Positions 34,575 through 44,454 of a DNA stretch of 64,000 nucleotides are shown one piece after another. How positions within the stretch are numbered: position 1 is the stretch's first letter; each line of letters opens with the position of its first letter. This DNA is from Phlebotomus papatasi. Its lineage: Eukaryota; Arthropoda; Insecta; Diptera; Psychodidae. The stretch lies in contig NC_077223.1 in NCBI RefSeq assembly GCF_024763615.1, positions 79,298,627 through 79,362,626 on the forward strand, written 5' to 3'. Below the pieces are notes generated by a model. It had not been told where the DNA came from and searched no databases. It saw only the letters and a program-made list of their open reading frames with translations. The position numbers and the translations under genes are program-made.

Positions 34575-35110
34575 AACGTTCCAAAAATTTCCCTTTTCTC
34601 AGAAAATTTCCCTTTTCCCCAAAGAACGAAACTAAAAACTTCCCAAAACACAGAGAATTTCCCTTTGTCCTGACAGGTCATACTGATAACTTCCCAAATC
34701 AGAGAAAATTTCCCTTTGCCCCAATAGGCGATACTGATAACTTCCCAAAACATAGAAAGTTTCCCTTTGCTCCAAATGACGAAACTAAAAATTTCCCAAA
34801 TCACAGAAAATTTCCTCTTGTCCCGATAGGCGATACTGATAACTTCCCAAAACATAGAAAGTTTCCCTTTGCTCCAAATGACGAAACTAAAGATTTCCCA
34901 AAACACAGAAAATTTCCCTTTACCCTAAAGGACGAAACTAAAAATTTCTCAAAACACAGAAACTTTCCCTTTGCCCCGACAGGCGATACTGATAACTTCC
35001 CAAAACATAGAAAGTTTCCCTTTACCCCAAATGACGAAACTAAAAATTTCCCAAGACAGAAAATTTCCCTTTGCCCTTAAAGGACGAAACTAAAAATTTC
35101 CTAAAATACA
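34575..35110. repeat. Minisatellite, ~57-bp unit
   Basis: About nine imperfect units, each with AACTTCCCAAAACAtAGAAA, TTTCCCTTTGC and a GACGAAACTAAA or GGCGATACTGAT block. The last two alternate, so a double unit of ~114 bp is also apparent. The repeat-derived minus-strand frame (FWEV.S....KGKFS) is not considered a gene. One related unit occurs at 54402-54437. Confidence 0.85.
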
Positions 35111-35299
35111 GTAAATTTCTTAAATAAAAAATTTAAAAAAACATTGTAATTTCATTATTTTATTTAATCAAATATACTTTTTAAAATACATAATATGAAA
35201 GACAAGATTTCCAAAAAGACAAAAATTACCGAAGACAAAGATTCCAAAGACAAATTGGAAAAAAAACAAAAGTGTAAAAAACAAAATGGAAAAAACGAA

Positions 35300-35440
35300 G
35301 ATTCCGCAAACCATTTCTTATACCGGGGTGGGGTTGTCAATCCCATGTGGAATTAAGCGCAGTGAATTTGAACCCGGAACACTGCATCATAGAGCGAAAG
35401 CTCTACGACTTGACCCATTGAATTTGGGATAAGGCAACCT
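35300..35440 (-). repeat. Possible tRNA-derived SINE
   Basis: On the minus strand GGGTTCAAATTC (35375-35364) is a good polymerase III B box. About 40 nt upstream, GGGTCAAGTCGTAGAGC resembles an A box. AGAGCTTTCGCTCT between them forms a stem. The folding does not complete a normal cloverleaf. Confidence 0.4.
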
Positions 35441-35797
35441 TTTTAAATTTAATTTAGAAATAAATGGGATTAAACTACCACACAATCGTAGGCGGTATTA
35501 AGATGTATCTTAACTAATTGTATGTATATCCTAAGCTTTATTGTATAGACTATAGATTTTACAAAAAATTCCTCAAAAAATAATCAAATGAGTATGTTTT
35601 CGATGCATCGATTTTTTCTTTGTATTTAGTAATGACTACAAATAATTAAGTGAAAGCCCTGATGGGACTTATCTTAATAGTATTATCACTTCTTGAGGGA
35701 AATTGGAACTGAAGGTGCCACCCATTTTGCACTTCTTGCAAGTGAAACATCCGCAGTTACTGATGCTCACTTTCTGAAGACTAGGGACAGTTACCTA

Positions 35798-35968
35798 AAG
35801 CGGTCTTCAGACTAGAGGTTTAGCCTAGTTCACGAGGAACTCAAAATTTGAAATAGCGAGCAATTTTAACGCTTTTTGAGAACTTAAGTAAAATTTTGCT
35901 AAGAATCGTGATTCATAAGAAATTAGAGCAGTTAAGCCATATGGCTAAGTCTTAGGCATGAAGCTTAA
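35798..35968. mobile_element. MITE, 'CTTCAGACT' family, second copy
   Basis: AGCGGTCTTCAGACTAGAGG at the left and GTCTTAGGCATGAAGCTTA at the right. Inserted in the right arm of the 34275-36083 element. Related to 7263-7475. Confidence 0.45.
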
Positions 35969-37443
35969 CGATGAAAGTCCCAAAGCAACCTTTCAGCATC
36001 CATAAGGATGGTAGGGGTCGGGCGTGTCAAAAAAAGGTTTAAGATTGGACTGGGTTGACATGTGTCGAATAGGCCGTACGCTCTACAAAATATTTATTTT
36101 TTATGGGAATATATGTTCACAAAACTTGCGTAGATAATGTTACGCTGGTGGAAATAAAAGAATAAAATTAGATTACATTTCGTCCTTTTTAAAAGGATGG
36201 ATCATATACTAATGTCTCTTGAAACACATTTATCACGATAAATTATGTTTTATTGTAAATTTATTACTCATATTCATAACATATTTCTCTCATCTGAGTG
36301 AACACCAAAAATGACTTTTTCATTGTTTTTATTCGTTTATTGTGAAGTTAAATAAGTGTCAAAACAGTGATACTTTCAAAGGATCCACAATGATCCTTTT
36401 ATATTTACTAGTGTACGTTATTTTTTATGTAAACATTTTAAGTCCCAAGCTGTATCATGACTACACACGGGGATATTTGGGCTACTTGTGAAGTGATGAG
36501 TGAGATGCAGAATTTCGATGAAATTTAAGAGCAACAAAAACACTTGCAAAAACATTCTTAAGCAGTTATTTAACGTGGTTTTTTTCGTCTACAAATATGC
36601 GAAAAATGTAAAAGGGTTAAATAAGTGGATGGTGTTGGAAAACCGTCTCGGGAAAGAAGAATGAAGGAATTTATAATGTAACAAATGAGATTGTTCAGGA
36701 TAAAGTACTTGACCTAGAGCTGAAGCTCCTTATTGCCAGATATGCCAAATTATGCCAGAAAAAACCGCGTCCCGAACATCCTCCTTTTTTGTCCCACTAC
36801 GCCCTGGATTAAGAATGTTAGGGACAAAACGACACATTAAATATTTCCCTCTTCCAAGGAAGAATATTTATTTACTGAACTCAATCGAATCCTTTTATTA
36901 AAGTCCATATCTGTTGGTATAATATATAGGCCATACAAAATTCTAAAATAATTTCTAAGCTCTTTGGAGTAATAACTTCACTTTCAAAGTCAAAACACGA
37001 AAAAGTGTTGCAAACATCCTCGGTCTCCCCTATTGAAAATAAATAATTTTACCATCTCATCGCAATTAAATGTTTAAGGCAAAGTGCTGTAAAATCGAGC
37101 GGTTCCCGTAACTTGACTGGTGGAATTATTTATTCAATTATTTAATGTTTTATGCTCAATTTATATGAAACTCTCACTGATTTGTATTAAATATTTGTAA
37201 AAGAATTGACTTATTAATATTATTAGAAGTCCCCTGTATACTGTTATGTCATGTAGCTGGCTTTCCTGTAGAAAAATTTTACAGATAGATCGACGGTAAA
37301 AATCTTCAAAATCGTTAAAAATTAAATAAAAAGGAATTAGCTTTGAAATTGAAAAAGTATGAAATCTGACGACTATTGTATAGACTATAGAGAAATGTTT
37401 CCGATGGGAGTTCCAAAAGCGCAACAAAAAATCACAAAGTCGT

Positions 37444-37569
37444 CGCTTGGATCAGCAATTGATGTAACTTACTTGGGCTATAAATCAGTAATTCTCGATT
37501 ATACATAGTTTTACAAGATAGCTTTTAATTTAGGTGGCGAGTAAGTTATGATAATTGCTAGTCCAAGCG
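37444..37569. mobile_element. Small hairpin MITE, 'CGCTTGGATCAGCAATT' family
   Basis: CGCTTGGATCAGCAATTGAT...AACTTACT is mirrored by AGTAAGTTATGATAATTGC...CCAAGCG. About 126 bp. Confidence 0.65.
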
Positions 37570-37992
37570 ATTAAATGCTATTGGTTTTTTCATAAAGAGC
37601 ATTTGATACATCGATATCGTGTCAATACGTCCGAGAATCAGGTCAATTGCATTTTTCGGTTCGGAGTTTCGTTCAAAGTTAATTATTTTACAATTCTTTT
37701 TTTTGCTTAAGGAAGCAAGAAATTATAATTAAGTATTTATGAGTAATTATGTGCTTGGGACCTAACATTTCTCGAAATAAGCTAAATATATGTGGCATAT
37801 TAAAGTCATTGACTTTCATCTATTAATTTCACTGAATTCTTGGCATGGTTCTTGGATTTTTTTTTAAATCCCAAGTACTTTCACTCAATTTTGGCATGAA
37901 AAGTAGAAACAAGTGTTGCGAATATAATATTAATATACAATATTAAAGTATATATTTATACTATAGACATTTTAATTCTGAATTTCAACTAA
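37570..37992. other. Unassigned AT-rich stretch
   Basis: Nothing supported up to the LINE target-site duplication. Confidence 0.4.
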
Positions 37993-38004
37993 CATTTGTG
38001 AATA
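37993..38004. repeat. LINE target-site duplication, 3'-side copy
   Basis: CATTTGTGAATA, identical to 43014-43025. Confidence 0.9.
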
Positions 38005-38020
38005 ATAATAATAATATATT

Positions 38021-38126
38021 TATTTATGTACTGAGCCACTAGGGCCATTTTGTACATTTTTATGTTTACATAAATTGATCTGATCAAATTTCAATTAAAG
38101 ATAATGGGTATTTCGCGAAATTAAAC
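38021..38126 (-). other. LINE 3' untranslated region
   Basis: About 106 bp between the ORF2 stop and the ATT run. It includes AAAATGGCCCTAGTGGCTC, then AATAAATA near the end. Confidence 0.7.
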
Positions 38127-41100
38127 TTAAATTTCATTATACAGATTAATTTTTTTCAGAAATTCAATAATTTTGAGTTCAGAAGCATAGTCTTCTTTTA
38201 AAATATTTCTTAAATTTTGATTTTGGAATATACTTGACCTTACATCATCATATAAGTTACATTCTATCAATATGTGTTCAATGGAAAGTGAGACTCCACA
38301 AAATTCACAAATAGGAAAATTATCTTTTGTCATTAAAAATTTATGAGTAAGTCGACTATGTCCTATTCTAATTCTGTTTAAAATAACTTCATTTTGCCTA
38401 CTATGAGAGTTCGAATAGATAAAACCAAAAGGATCAATTTTACTTTTTTTTAATTTATTACTAGGTGATATATTAGCCCACAATAGACTTCTTTTTTCCA
38501 AGATTTTTGATTTAATGTGATTTTTTTGATCGTGAAACGTAATTGATAAGTCATCAACTAATTCTCGTGTAGCACCTTCGGCAGCAGCTCTATCGGCACG
38601 ACAGTTTCCGTAGATCCCAGAGTGGCCTGGTACCCACATTAACTTTAAGTGCGGATAATTTTCCATTATAGAGTTTCTAATATCAGATACAATAGGATTT
38701 TTATTATTTAAATTTAAAATTGCTGAAAGGGTTGATTTACTATCAGTACATATCAATCTCTTCTCATTAACTGAAAAAGGAAAATGACAAACAGTTTGGA
38801 TTGCTTTAGCTTCAGCGCTAAATACTGAACATTGTTCGGATAACTTTAAAGAAGACACCGAACTATCAGGATGGAAAATCCCTAACCCTACACCTTGTTG
38901 GGATTTAGAACCATCCGTAAAGTAGATTGACCAAGATGAATAACGTGTATTACAAATTTCTGAAAAAATATTTTTAAAAACTACAGGAGAAGTATTTTCT
39001 TTAATATGGGCAGAGAGAGTTAAATCAATACTATCTAAATTAAAGGTCCATAATGGATGATTCGGAATATAGTTTTGAATAATCGGAGAATCTACTACGT
39101 TGAGGTCATTAGCTTGTAGTGTAGCTCTTGAAGTATAGGGCAAAGATCTTTTCGAGGAATTATTAGAATTAAAATTAAACTGATGAATAGGAATATTTGG
39201 CACAGATTTAGCTCTATAAAAATAATTAATGGATGTGTATGATATTCTTTGTTCTATAGAAGGAAATCCAGATGCAGCATAAATACTTTCCACAGGTGAG
39301 GATCTAAAGGCGCCAAGTGCTGCTCGAAGAGCGGAATTGTAGACAGGTTCTATAATTTTAAATCTGCTAGGGATAGCAGAACCATAAGCAACACATCCAT
39401 AGTCAATTCTACTCAAAATAAGAGCAGATACAATTCTTAAAATTTGAAGCTGTCTTGCACCCCAGTGAGTGTTACTTACAATTTGAATCACCTTTAAGGA
39501 CTTAGATAATTTTATCCGTAAATCAGTTAAGTGAGGAGTCCATGTTAATTTCTTATCAAAAATAATGCCCAATATCTTCGTCTCGGATACAAGCCTAATT
39601 GGAAAGTTATATAAGAAAAATGTAGGTGGGCTGCAATTACGTTTAGAGCAAAAGTGTATAAATTCTGTTTTCTCTACTGAAAATTCCATGCCATGGGAAT
39701 TACCCCAACACTGTATTTTAGAAATTGCGTTTTGAATATTACTTTGTAAGATCTCATCATTTTTATCTGAAGACAAAATAATTAAATCATCTGCATATAA
39801 AAGAAATTCAATACCAGGACACTCATTAAGAACATCAGTTAAGCTATTGATAGCAATTAGAAAAAGAGGGACGCTTAAGACAGATCCTTGTGGAACGCCA
39901 TTTACTTGAGGATAAACAGCAGAAGAATTCTGACCGATCAGAACTTGAAAGCATCGTTTTTCAAGAAATTTTTTTATAAATTCGAGAATATTCCCATTTA
40001 AACCCCATTGTATTAATTGATGAATAATAATAATTTTCCACGTTTTCTCGTAAGCCTTTTTAATATCAAAGGAAACACAATGAGTATGTTGATTTTTAAG
40101 TCTATTTTCTGTTATATAAGATTGAATAAAGGCAATATTATCGTTAGTAGATCTACTATTTCTGAAACCTGACTGTCTTGGTGAAATAAAATTATTAGTC
40201 TCAAGCCACCAATTGAGACGTTTAGCAATAATTTTTTCTAAAACTTTACTATGACAATTTGTTAAAGAAATCGGACGATAACTACTTGGAGAAGACGGGT
40301 CTTTGGATGGTTTTAAAATTGGAACAACATTTGCAGATCTCCAACAATCAGGGTAGATCCTTTCAGATAGAATACGGTTAAATAAATCCAAGAGAGATTT
40401 CTTAGTTTCAAACGAATAATTTTTAATCATATTATAAGTTATGCCGTCTGGTCCAGGGGATTTACCTTTCAAACTATTTAAAACAGAAGACATCTCAAGA
40501 AAAGAAATTGGAAAATTCATTTCTTCAGGGCAAGACGAATGTGGTATTGGAGGATTAGAATTTTCTAAATCTAATTTTACTTGAAGAAGATTTGAGTTAT
40601 CAAATGAATCATTGGAATTTTGACTAAATTCGTTGGCAAGAATGTCACTGATTGAAGAAGGGTCAGTAATAAAGGTATCATTAATTTTAAGCTGTTTAAT
40701 GTCTGGGGATTTAAATTTTCCCTCTATTTTCCGAATTTTATCAAAAACATCCTTCGAGGTGGTAGTATTGGAAATGTTTGAAACATAGTCTTCCCACGAT
40801 TGTTTTTTGTATTTCAAAGCAAGAGATTTAAAATGTTTTCGCTTGACATTAAAATCATTAAAATTTTCATCCGTCATTAGTCTTTTATATTTTTTTAAAG
40901 CCGTCTTAGATGCTTTTAAAGCTATCTCAAGCTCATTGTTCCACCAAGGTACAATGCGTTTTTTTGGTTTCGCTTTTGTTTTAGGAATATTAGAATTAGC
41001 AGATTCAATAACTGTAGAAGTAAAAGTATTTACTGCGGAATTGACGTCTAAATTTTGTAAAAAAGGCATATTACTTTCAATTTGATTTGAAAAATTAGTC

Positions 41101-41795
41101 CAATTCGCCAAATATTCCTTCCATCTAGGTCGTCTATTTAAGTCAGGATTATTATCTATACATTCAATATAAATAGGAAAATGGTCACTGCTGAGACTAT
41201 CATCGCTTACTCTCCAAGTAAGGAGAGTAAATAGTCTGGGACTACATATAGAAAGGTCTATTGCAGAAAAAGACTTGTATCCAGGATGTAGATGTGTAGG
41301 GGATCCTGTATTTAAGCAAACTAAATTATTGTTTAATAAAAATGTTTCAACTTTGCGACCTCTTGAATCAATATGATTGGAACCCCAAATAGGGTTGTGG
41401 GAGTTAAAATCACCCAGTATTAAAAAGGGCTCAGGAAGTTGGGAAATTAATTCATCCAAATCAGAAATTTCAAAGTTTTGAGAAGGACTGATATAAATCG
41501 AACAAATGCAAAGACCGGATAAAATAGAAGTTTTGATAGCTACTGCTTCCAGTGATGTTCTTAACTGAATTTCTGAAAAGTAAAAACCATTTTTGATACA
41601 GATAGCTGCTCCACCCCAAGAGTTATGAAATTGGGGAAAGCTACTAACAATATTATATTGTCTTAAAGAAAGAGGTTTGGATAATTGATGATGTGTCTCT
41701 TGTAGGCAAATTATATCAGCATTAGTGTCTTTAGATAATCTTTCTAAATCGTGGAAATTGTTGAAATACCCATTAATATTATATTGAATAATCAT
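38127..41795 (-). CDS. LINE ORF2: endonuclease, reverse transcriptase and RNase H polyprotein
   Basis: An intact 1222-residue frame with a normal ATG at 41795. It nicks target DNA, copies the element RNA at the nick, and carries an RNase H for the RNA strand. Apurinic-type endonuclease: QETHH (32-36), GDFN (128-131), SDH (203-205). Reverse transcriptase: SPGPDGI (446-452), SYRPISL (505-511), catalytic Asp in FDIKKAYEK (576-584), NGVPQGSVLS (632-641), YADD (667-670). RNase H with all four acidic residues: D961 (FTDGS), E995 (SAEAKA), D1018 (TDSKS), D1068 (RADRA), plus WVPGHSG (1054-1060). The C-terminal zinc knuckle is C1163-x2-C1166-x7-H1174-x4-C1179. Length is usual for the group. No stop or frameshift is seen, so it may encode active enzyme. 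Expression is doubtful because the 5' end is lost. Confidence 0.95.
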   Translation of the reverse strand: MIIQYNINGYFNNFHDLERLSKDTNADIICLQETHHQLSKPLSLRQYNIVSSFPQFHNSWGGAAICIKNGFYFSEIQLRTSLEAVAIKTSILSGLCICSIYISPSQNFEISDLDELISQLPEPFLILGDFNSHNPIWGSNHIDSRGRKVETFLLNNNLVCLNTGSPTHLHPGYKSFSAIDLSICSPRLFTLLTWRVSDDSLSSDHFPIYIECIDNNPDLNRRPRWKEYLANWTNFSNQIESNMPFLQNLDVNSAVNTFTSTVIESANSNIPKTKAKPKKRIVPWWNNELEIALKASKTALKKYKRLMTDENFNDFNVKRKHFKSLALKYKKQSWEDYVSNISNTTTSKDVFDKIRKIEGKFKSPDIKQLKINDTFITDPSSISDILANEFSQNSNDSFDNSNLLQVKLDLENSNPPIPHSSCPEEMNFPISFLEMSSVLNSLKGKSPGPDGITYNMIKNYSFETKKSLLDLFNRILSERIYPDCWRSANVVPILKPSKDPSSPSSYRPISLTNCHSKVLEKIIAKRLNWWLETNNFISPRQSGFRNSRSTNDNIAFIQSYITENRLKNQHTHCVSFDIKKAYEKTWKIIIIHQLIQWGLNGNILEFIKKFLEKRCFQVLIGQNSSAVYPQVNGVPQGSVLSVPLFLIAINSLTDVLNECPGIEFLLYADDLIILSSDKNDEILQSNIQNAISKIQCWGNSHGMEFSVEKTEFIHFCSKRNCSPPTFFLYNFPIRLVSETKILGIIFDKKLTWTPHLTDLRIKLSKSLKVIQIVSNTHWGARQLQILRIVSALILSRIDYGCVAYGSAIPSRFKIIEPVYNSALRAALGAFRSSPVESIYAASGFPSIEQRISYTSINYFYRAKSVPNIPIHQFNFNSNNSSKRSLPYTSRATLQANDLNVVDSPIIQNYIPNHPLWTFNLDSIDLTLSAHIKENTSPVVFKNIFSEICNTRYSSWSIYFTDGSKSQQGVGLGIFHPDSSVSSLKLSEQCSVFSAEAKAIQTVCHFPFSVNEKRLICTDSKSTLSAILNLNNKNPIVSDIRNSIMENYPHLKLMWVPGHSGIYGNCRADRAAAEGATRELVDDLSITFHDQKNHIKSKILEKRSLLWANISPSNKLKKSKIDPFGFIYSNSHSRQNEVILNRIRIGHSRLTHKFLMTKDNFPICEFCGVSLSIEHILIECNLYDDVRSSIFQNQNLRNILKEDYASELKIIEFLKKINLYNEI

Positions 41796-41866
41796 TTTTA
41801 AAATTTAGATTTGAAAACAAAATTAATTTAAACTCAAGAAGAATACAAGATAAGACTTAATGCAAG

Positions 41867-43012
41867 TTACAAGTCCGTAAGTGAACTCATGTCGAAATCG
41901 TCTTGCCCGTCTAGTGTAGCACTAGATTGGACAATCAGCTGACCGGTCTCACGTAGAGATCCAAAGGCGTTTTTACCGGCGCCTCCATAAGAGACACCAA
42001 GGGAGGAAGCCTCAGGAGAGACTTCCTTGGAGGTTGCCTGGGGAGAAGTATCATCCTGTGGGACAGGAGAAACCTCACCTGACAGGAACATTTCTGATGA
42101 AGGAGACACTGAAGACTCACGATCACTGAGGGCAGCTCCCCTCTTACCATTGTTGACGTTGAAGTGAAGATTTTCCTCGCTGTCATTGACGATGAGACGA
42201 TCTTGAACGTTTGAGGCATGTCGTGGTTTTTGGGCAAGAGTCTCGCTGTAGGAAGCAGTTGTACGATGGGAAGAGTTGTACATCTTCTTGGCCATAAAGT
42301 ATGAAACCTTATGGCTCACTTTCAACTTCATGATATCAAATTCCCGTTTGAAAGTAGGACAAGAACGAGCCCAAACTGGGTGATCATCACCACAACTGGC
42401 ACATTTGGCAGGAGCTTTGCAATCTCCATCATGGCTGGAATTAGCACAGCGGGGGCAAATTTGGCGCTTAGACTTGCATTTTGATTGAATATGCCCATAA
42501 ATTTGACATCCATTGCATCTGATAGGGTTAGGGATGAATTCCCTCACCTTCAAGGGATAGTAGTAGGAATCAATCTTCTCCGGAACCTTCGGGGAGTTGA
42601 AAGTTAGCACAAAAGTGCCGGTATCTTTCTTCTGCTTTTTCCCATTCACTGTCACAGTCTTCTGGATTCTCTTCAGTTCACAAACATTGAACTCACGCAG
42701 CTCAGAAAGCAATTCCTTGTCTTCCATGTGAGTGTAATCATGGCAGGCGATGACACCTTTTGATGTATTCAGGGTACTATGCCAAGTGACTAGAACATCT
42801 TTTCCACCCAATTTTGTCAATTTCAGAAGCCTTTCTCCTTGAACAGCGCTGAAAATCTCAACAAGTAGCGTTCCGTTGGCCAAAGGTTGCATCTTTTTGA
42901 CGTTTCCTCCACAAGCTGCTTTCATTTCTCTCTTCACTTTGAACACTGATATCGATTTAATCGAAACATTCTCTTCTACTGCTTTCACTACCAAGAATTT
43001 GGGCTCATTGCC
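41867..43012 (-). CDS. LINE ORF1: gag-like RNA-binding protein, N-terminus truncated
   Basis: The frame is open right up to the insertion boundary (43012) and gives about 381 residues. Protein-like sequence (NEPKFLVVKAVEENVSIK) precedes the first possible start, and the first ATG in frame is only at about residue 24 after the TTG at 42994, so the true start was lost by 5' truncation. An RRM-like region is followed by three zinc knuckles. Numbered from the TTG, these are C160-x2-C163-x4-H168-x4-C173, C180-x2-C183-x4-H188-x3-C192 and C198-x2-C201-x3-H205-x6-C212. This triple arrangement is typical of I/Jockey-type ORF1 proteins, which bind the element RNA in ribonucleoprotein particles. The C-terminal third is Ser/Pro-rich. 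It stops at 41867, 71 bp before ORF2. Confidence 0.9.
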   Translation of the reverse strand, partial: GNEPKFLVVKAVEENVSIKSISVFKVKREMKAACGGNVKKMQPLANGTLLVEIFSAVQGERLLKLTKLGGKDVLVTWHSTLNTSKGVIACHDYTHMEDKELLSELREFNVCELKRIQKTVTVNGKKQKKDTGTFVLTFNSPKVPEKIDSYYYPLKVREFIPNPIRCNGCQIYGHIQSKCKSKRQICPRCANSSHDGDCKAPAKCASCGDDHPVWARSCPTFKREFDIMKLKVSHKVSYFMAKKMYNSSHRTTASYSETLAQKPRHASNVQDRLIVNDSEENLHFNVNNGKRGAALSDRESSVSPSSEMFLSGEVSPVPQDDTSPQATSKEVSPEASSLGVSYGGAGKNAFGSLRETGQLIVQSSATLDGQDDFDMSSLTDL

Positions 43013-43013
43013 C

Positions 43014-43025
43014 CATTTGTGAATA
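43014..43025. repeat. LINE target-site duplication, 5'-side copy
   Basis: CATTTGTGAATA, identical to 37993-38004. Confidence 0.9.
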
Positions 43026-44409
43026 TATTATAAAGAATTCGGTTCTATTGCCTTTTGAAATGTGCAAATAGGTAAACCATGTGGCTGTATTCTCAGTCGC
43101 GTTATTACTCCTTTTGCATATATTTAGCATAAAACTCCATTTATGTTGCAACATAAAATTTGCATTATATAGATAGAGGCTCAAAGACCTCGTGATGATT
43201 GTGTTTAATGTTAGAGTACCAGCTGTTTTACTCTCATGTGGTATTGAATTTGCGAAAAAAAATTGCATAAGTAAACATTTTAAAGCTATACCCTTAAAAC
43301 TGAATCTGAAATTAAGTGTAAATAGCAGTATTTAAATAGCTCTACGAAAAATTTTGACGCTAGAAGAAAATGAACAAGAAAAAACAAACTTATGGAATTT
43401 ATCCTGATTTTGTGGCGCGGTAATTGAGATTAATAGAGTTCTTGTTCTCAGGCAATGTTGCCGCAAGTGTATAAAAGTTTGTGAATTGAAACGCTTTATA
43501 GCCACAGAAAAGTAAATTGTCGTTTTTGGGTGTATTTATGCAGAAATTGCGAAAGGCAAACAGAGAGAGCAAAAGGACCATCCTTCAACCCCCAAACCAC
43601 CCACTTTGGCGATCTTTTGGGTGAGATTTGGCGCCTTCATGGAGTGTTATGAGGGCGTCAGTGATTCTAACTCGTAGTGTCACCCACAATATGCGTGCTT
43701 GGACTAAATTAGATTTACCAACACTTCAGATTTTATTGAATTTTCCACCGACATAGAGTGATAATTTTAATTGGTTTCCCTTACTCTGTTGGTTTCGGCT
43801 GCGGCTTCTGACTCAAATGATAATAGAATTTGCGTGTATCAACCGCGAAAAACATGCGATTCCTTTCAAGCCCTTCACCTCATATTTGGCCACTTCTCAG
43901 CCCTTCAAACTTTGCATTCATTTCCGGGTTAAGCCTTTTCTTTCCGTGAAAAGCCATTATGAAAATTATACAAATATTCCACCAAAACTTTCTATTTAAG
44001 TCATTGTCAGAAGTTTCATTTAGGAGTCACTGTAAATACATAACAAAATTAAAAAAATTGAGAACACAATTCTGGAATAGTTAAACTCACCGCACAAATA
44101 TCACAAACTTGGTATTAAAAGTTTTTCTGCATTATTTTTTTCCAACAAGTATAAATTGCATAACTTTGGTGTTTAAGTTTGGAGATTTTACGTTTATACT
44201 AATTATAGAAATAAAATTTTTGTGTGTATAACCCTGTATATTTTTCCTATAGGTGAGACTTAGAAGGCACGCGGTTAGAGATAGAAATAAAGACTTTACA
44301 TTTTCGGAGGATTATAACACCGATAAGTCAATTCTAACCGTATTTTCGGTATACCTGATAGTGATCACTGTCTACATTTTTTAAAGTTAAAGTCAATGTG
44401 CATAAATAG
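43026..44409. other. Unassigned stretch
   Basis: No gene supported. GAAATTAAGTGTAAATAGCAGTAT near 43309-43332 resembles 10050-10078, a short dispersed repeat. Confidence 0.4.
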
Positions 44410-44454
44410 ACTCAGACTGATCGACGAGATTATTTAGCCTGTAAAATTTGGCAG
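44410..44454. repeat. Dispersed repeat shared with 63866-63910
   Basis: GACTCAGACTGATCGACGAG...CCTGTAAAATTTG recurs with some changes near the right end of the window. Confidence 0.5.

Larger units (their letters stand above)
34275..36083. mobile_element. TIR element with long arms, 'GAGCGTGTGGCCTATTCGAC' ends
   Basis: The left end is TA then GAGCGTGTGGCCTATTCGAC. The right end mirrors it and is followed by TA (36084-36085). Mirrored inner blocks include ACATGTCAACCCAGTC, GAAAGGTTGCTTTGG and GGGTGGCACCTTCAGTT. The arms therefore extend about 250 bp, to GGGAAATTGGA at 35697-35707. The interior is the minisatellite below, a possible SINE, and a MITE in the right arm. Confidence 0.75.
34068..37030. 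mobile_element. TAGGG-type element, 'GAGATCGGGGATGTTTG' family, hosting a nested element
   Basis: The left end is TA then GGGGAGATCGGGGATGTTTG. The right end is CAAACATCCTCGGTCTCCCC then TA (37031-37032). Just inside the left end is a local hairpin, AATAATGATAATAATGG against CCATTATTATCATTATT (34089-34183). Most of its length is the inserted element 34275-36083. Confidence 0.75.
38005..43013 (-). mobile_element. I-group LINE (non-LTR retrotransposon), nearly complete, 5'-truncated
   Basis: On the minus strand the element carries a gag-like ORF1, a 71-bp gap, ORF2 (endonuclease, reverse transcriptase, RNase H), and a short 3' UTR that ends in an ATT/TAT trinucleotide run (38005-38020). A perfect 12-bp duplication flanks it, so both boundaries are exact. 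The 5' boundary falls inside the open ORF1 frame, so the 5' UTR with the internal promoter and the first residues are missing, as after incomplete reverse transcription. The intact ORF2 and perfect duplication indicate a fairly recent insertion. RNase H plus a trinucleotide tail fits the I/Nimb-type group; R1/LOA-type relatives cannot be excluded. Confidence 0.9.

Noticed and set aside
34571..34906. 111-codon minus-strand frame with repeated FWEV.S....KGKFS
   Set aside because: It is the translation of the ~57-bp minisatellite. Unit length is a multiple of three, so the frame stays open by arithmetic, not selection.
34575..35110. Regularly spaced repeats that could suggest a CRISPR array
   Set aside because: Units are contiguous and degenerate with no unique spacers, and the context is eukaryotic.
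40807..41085. 92-codon plus-strand frame
   Set aside because: Antisense shadow of the intact LINE ORF2.
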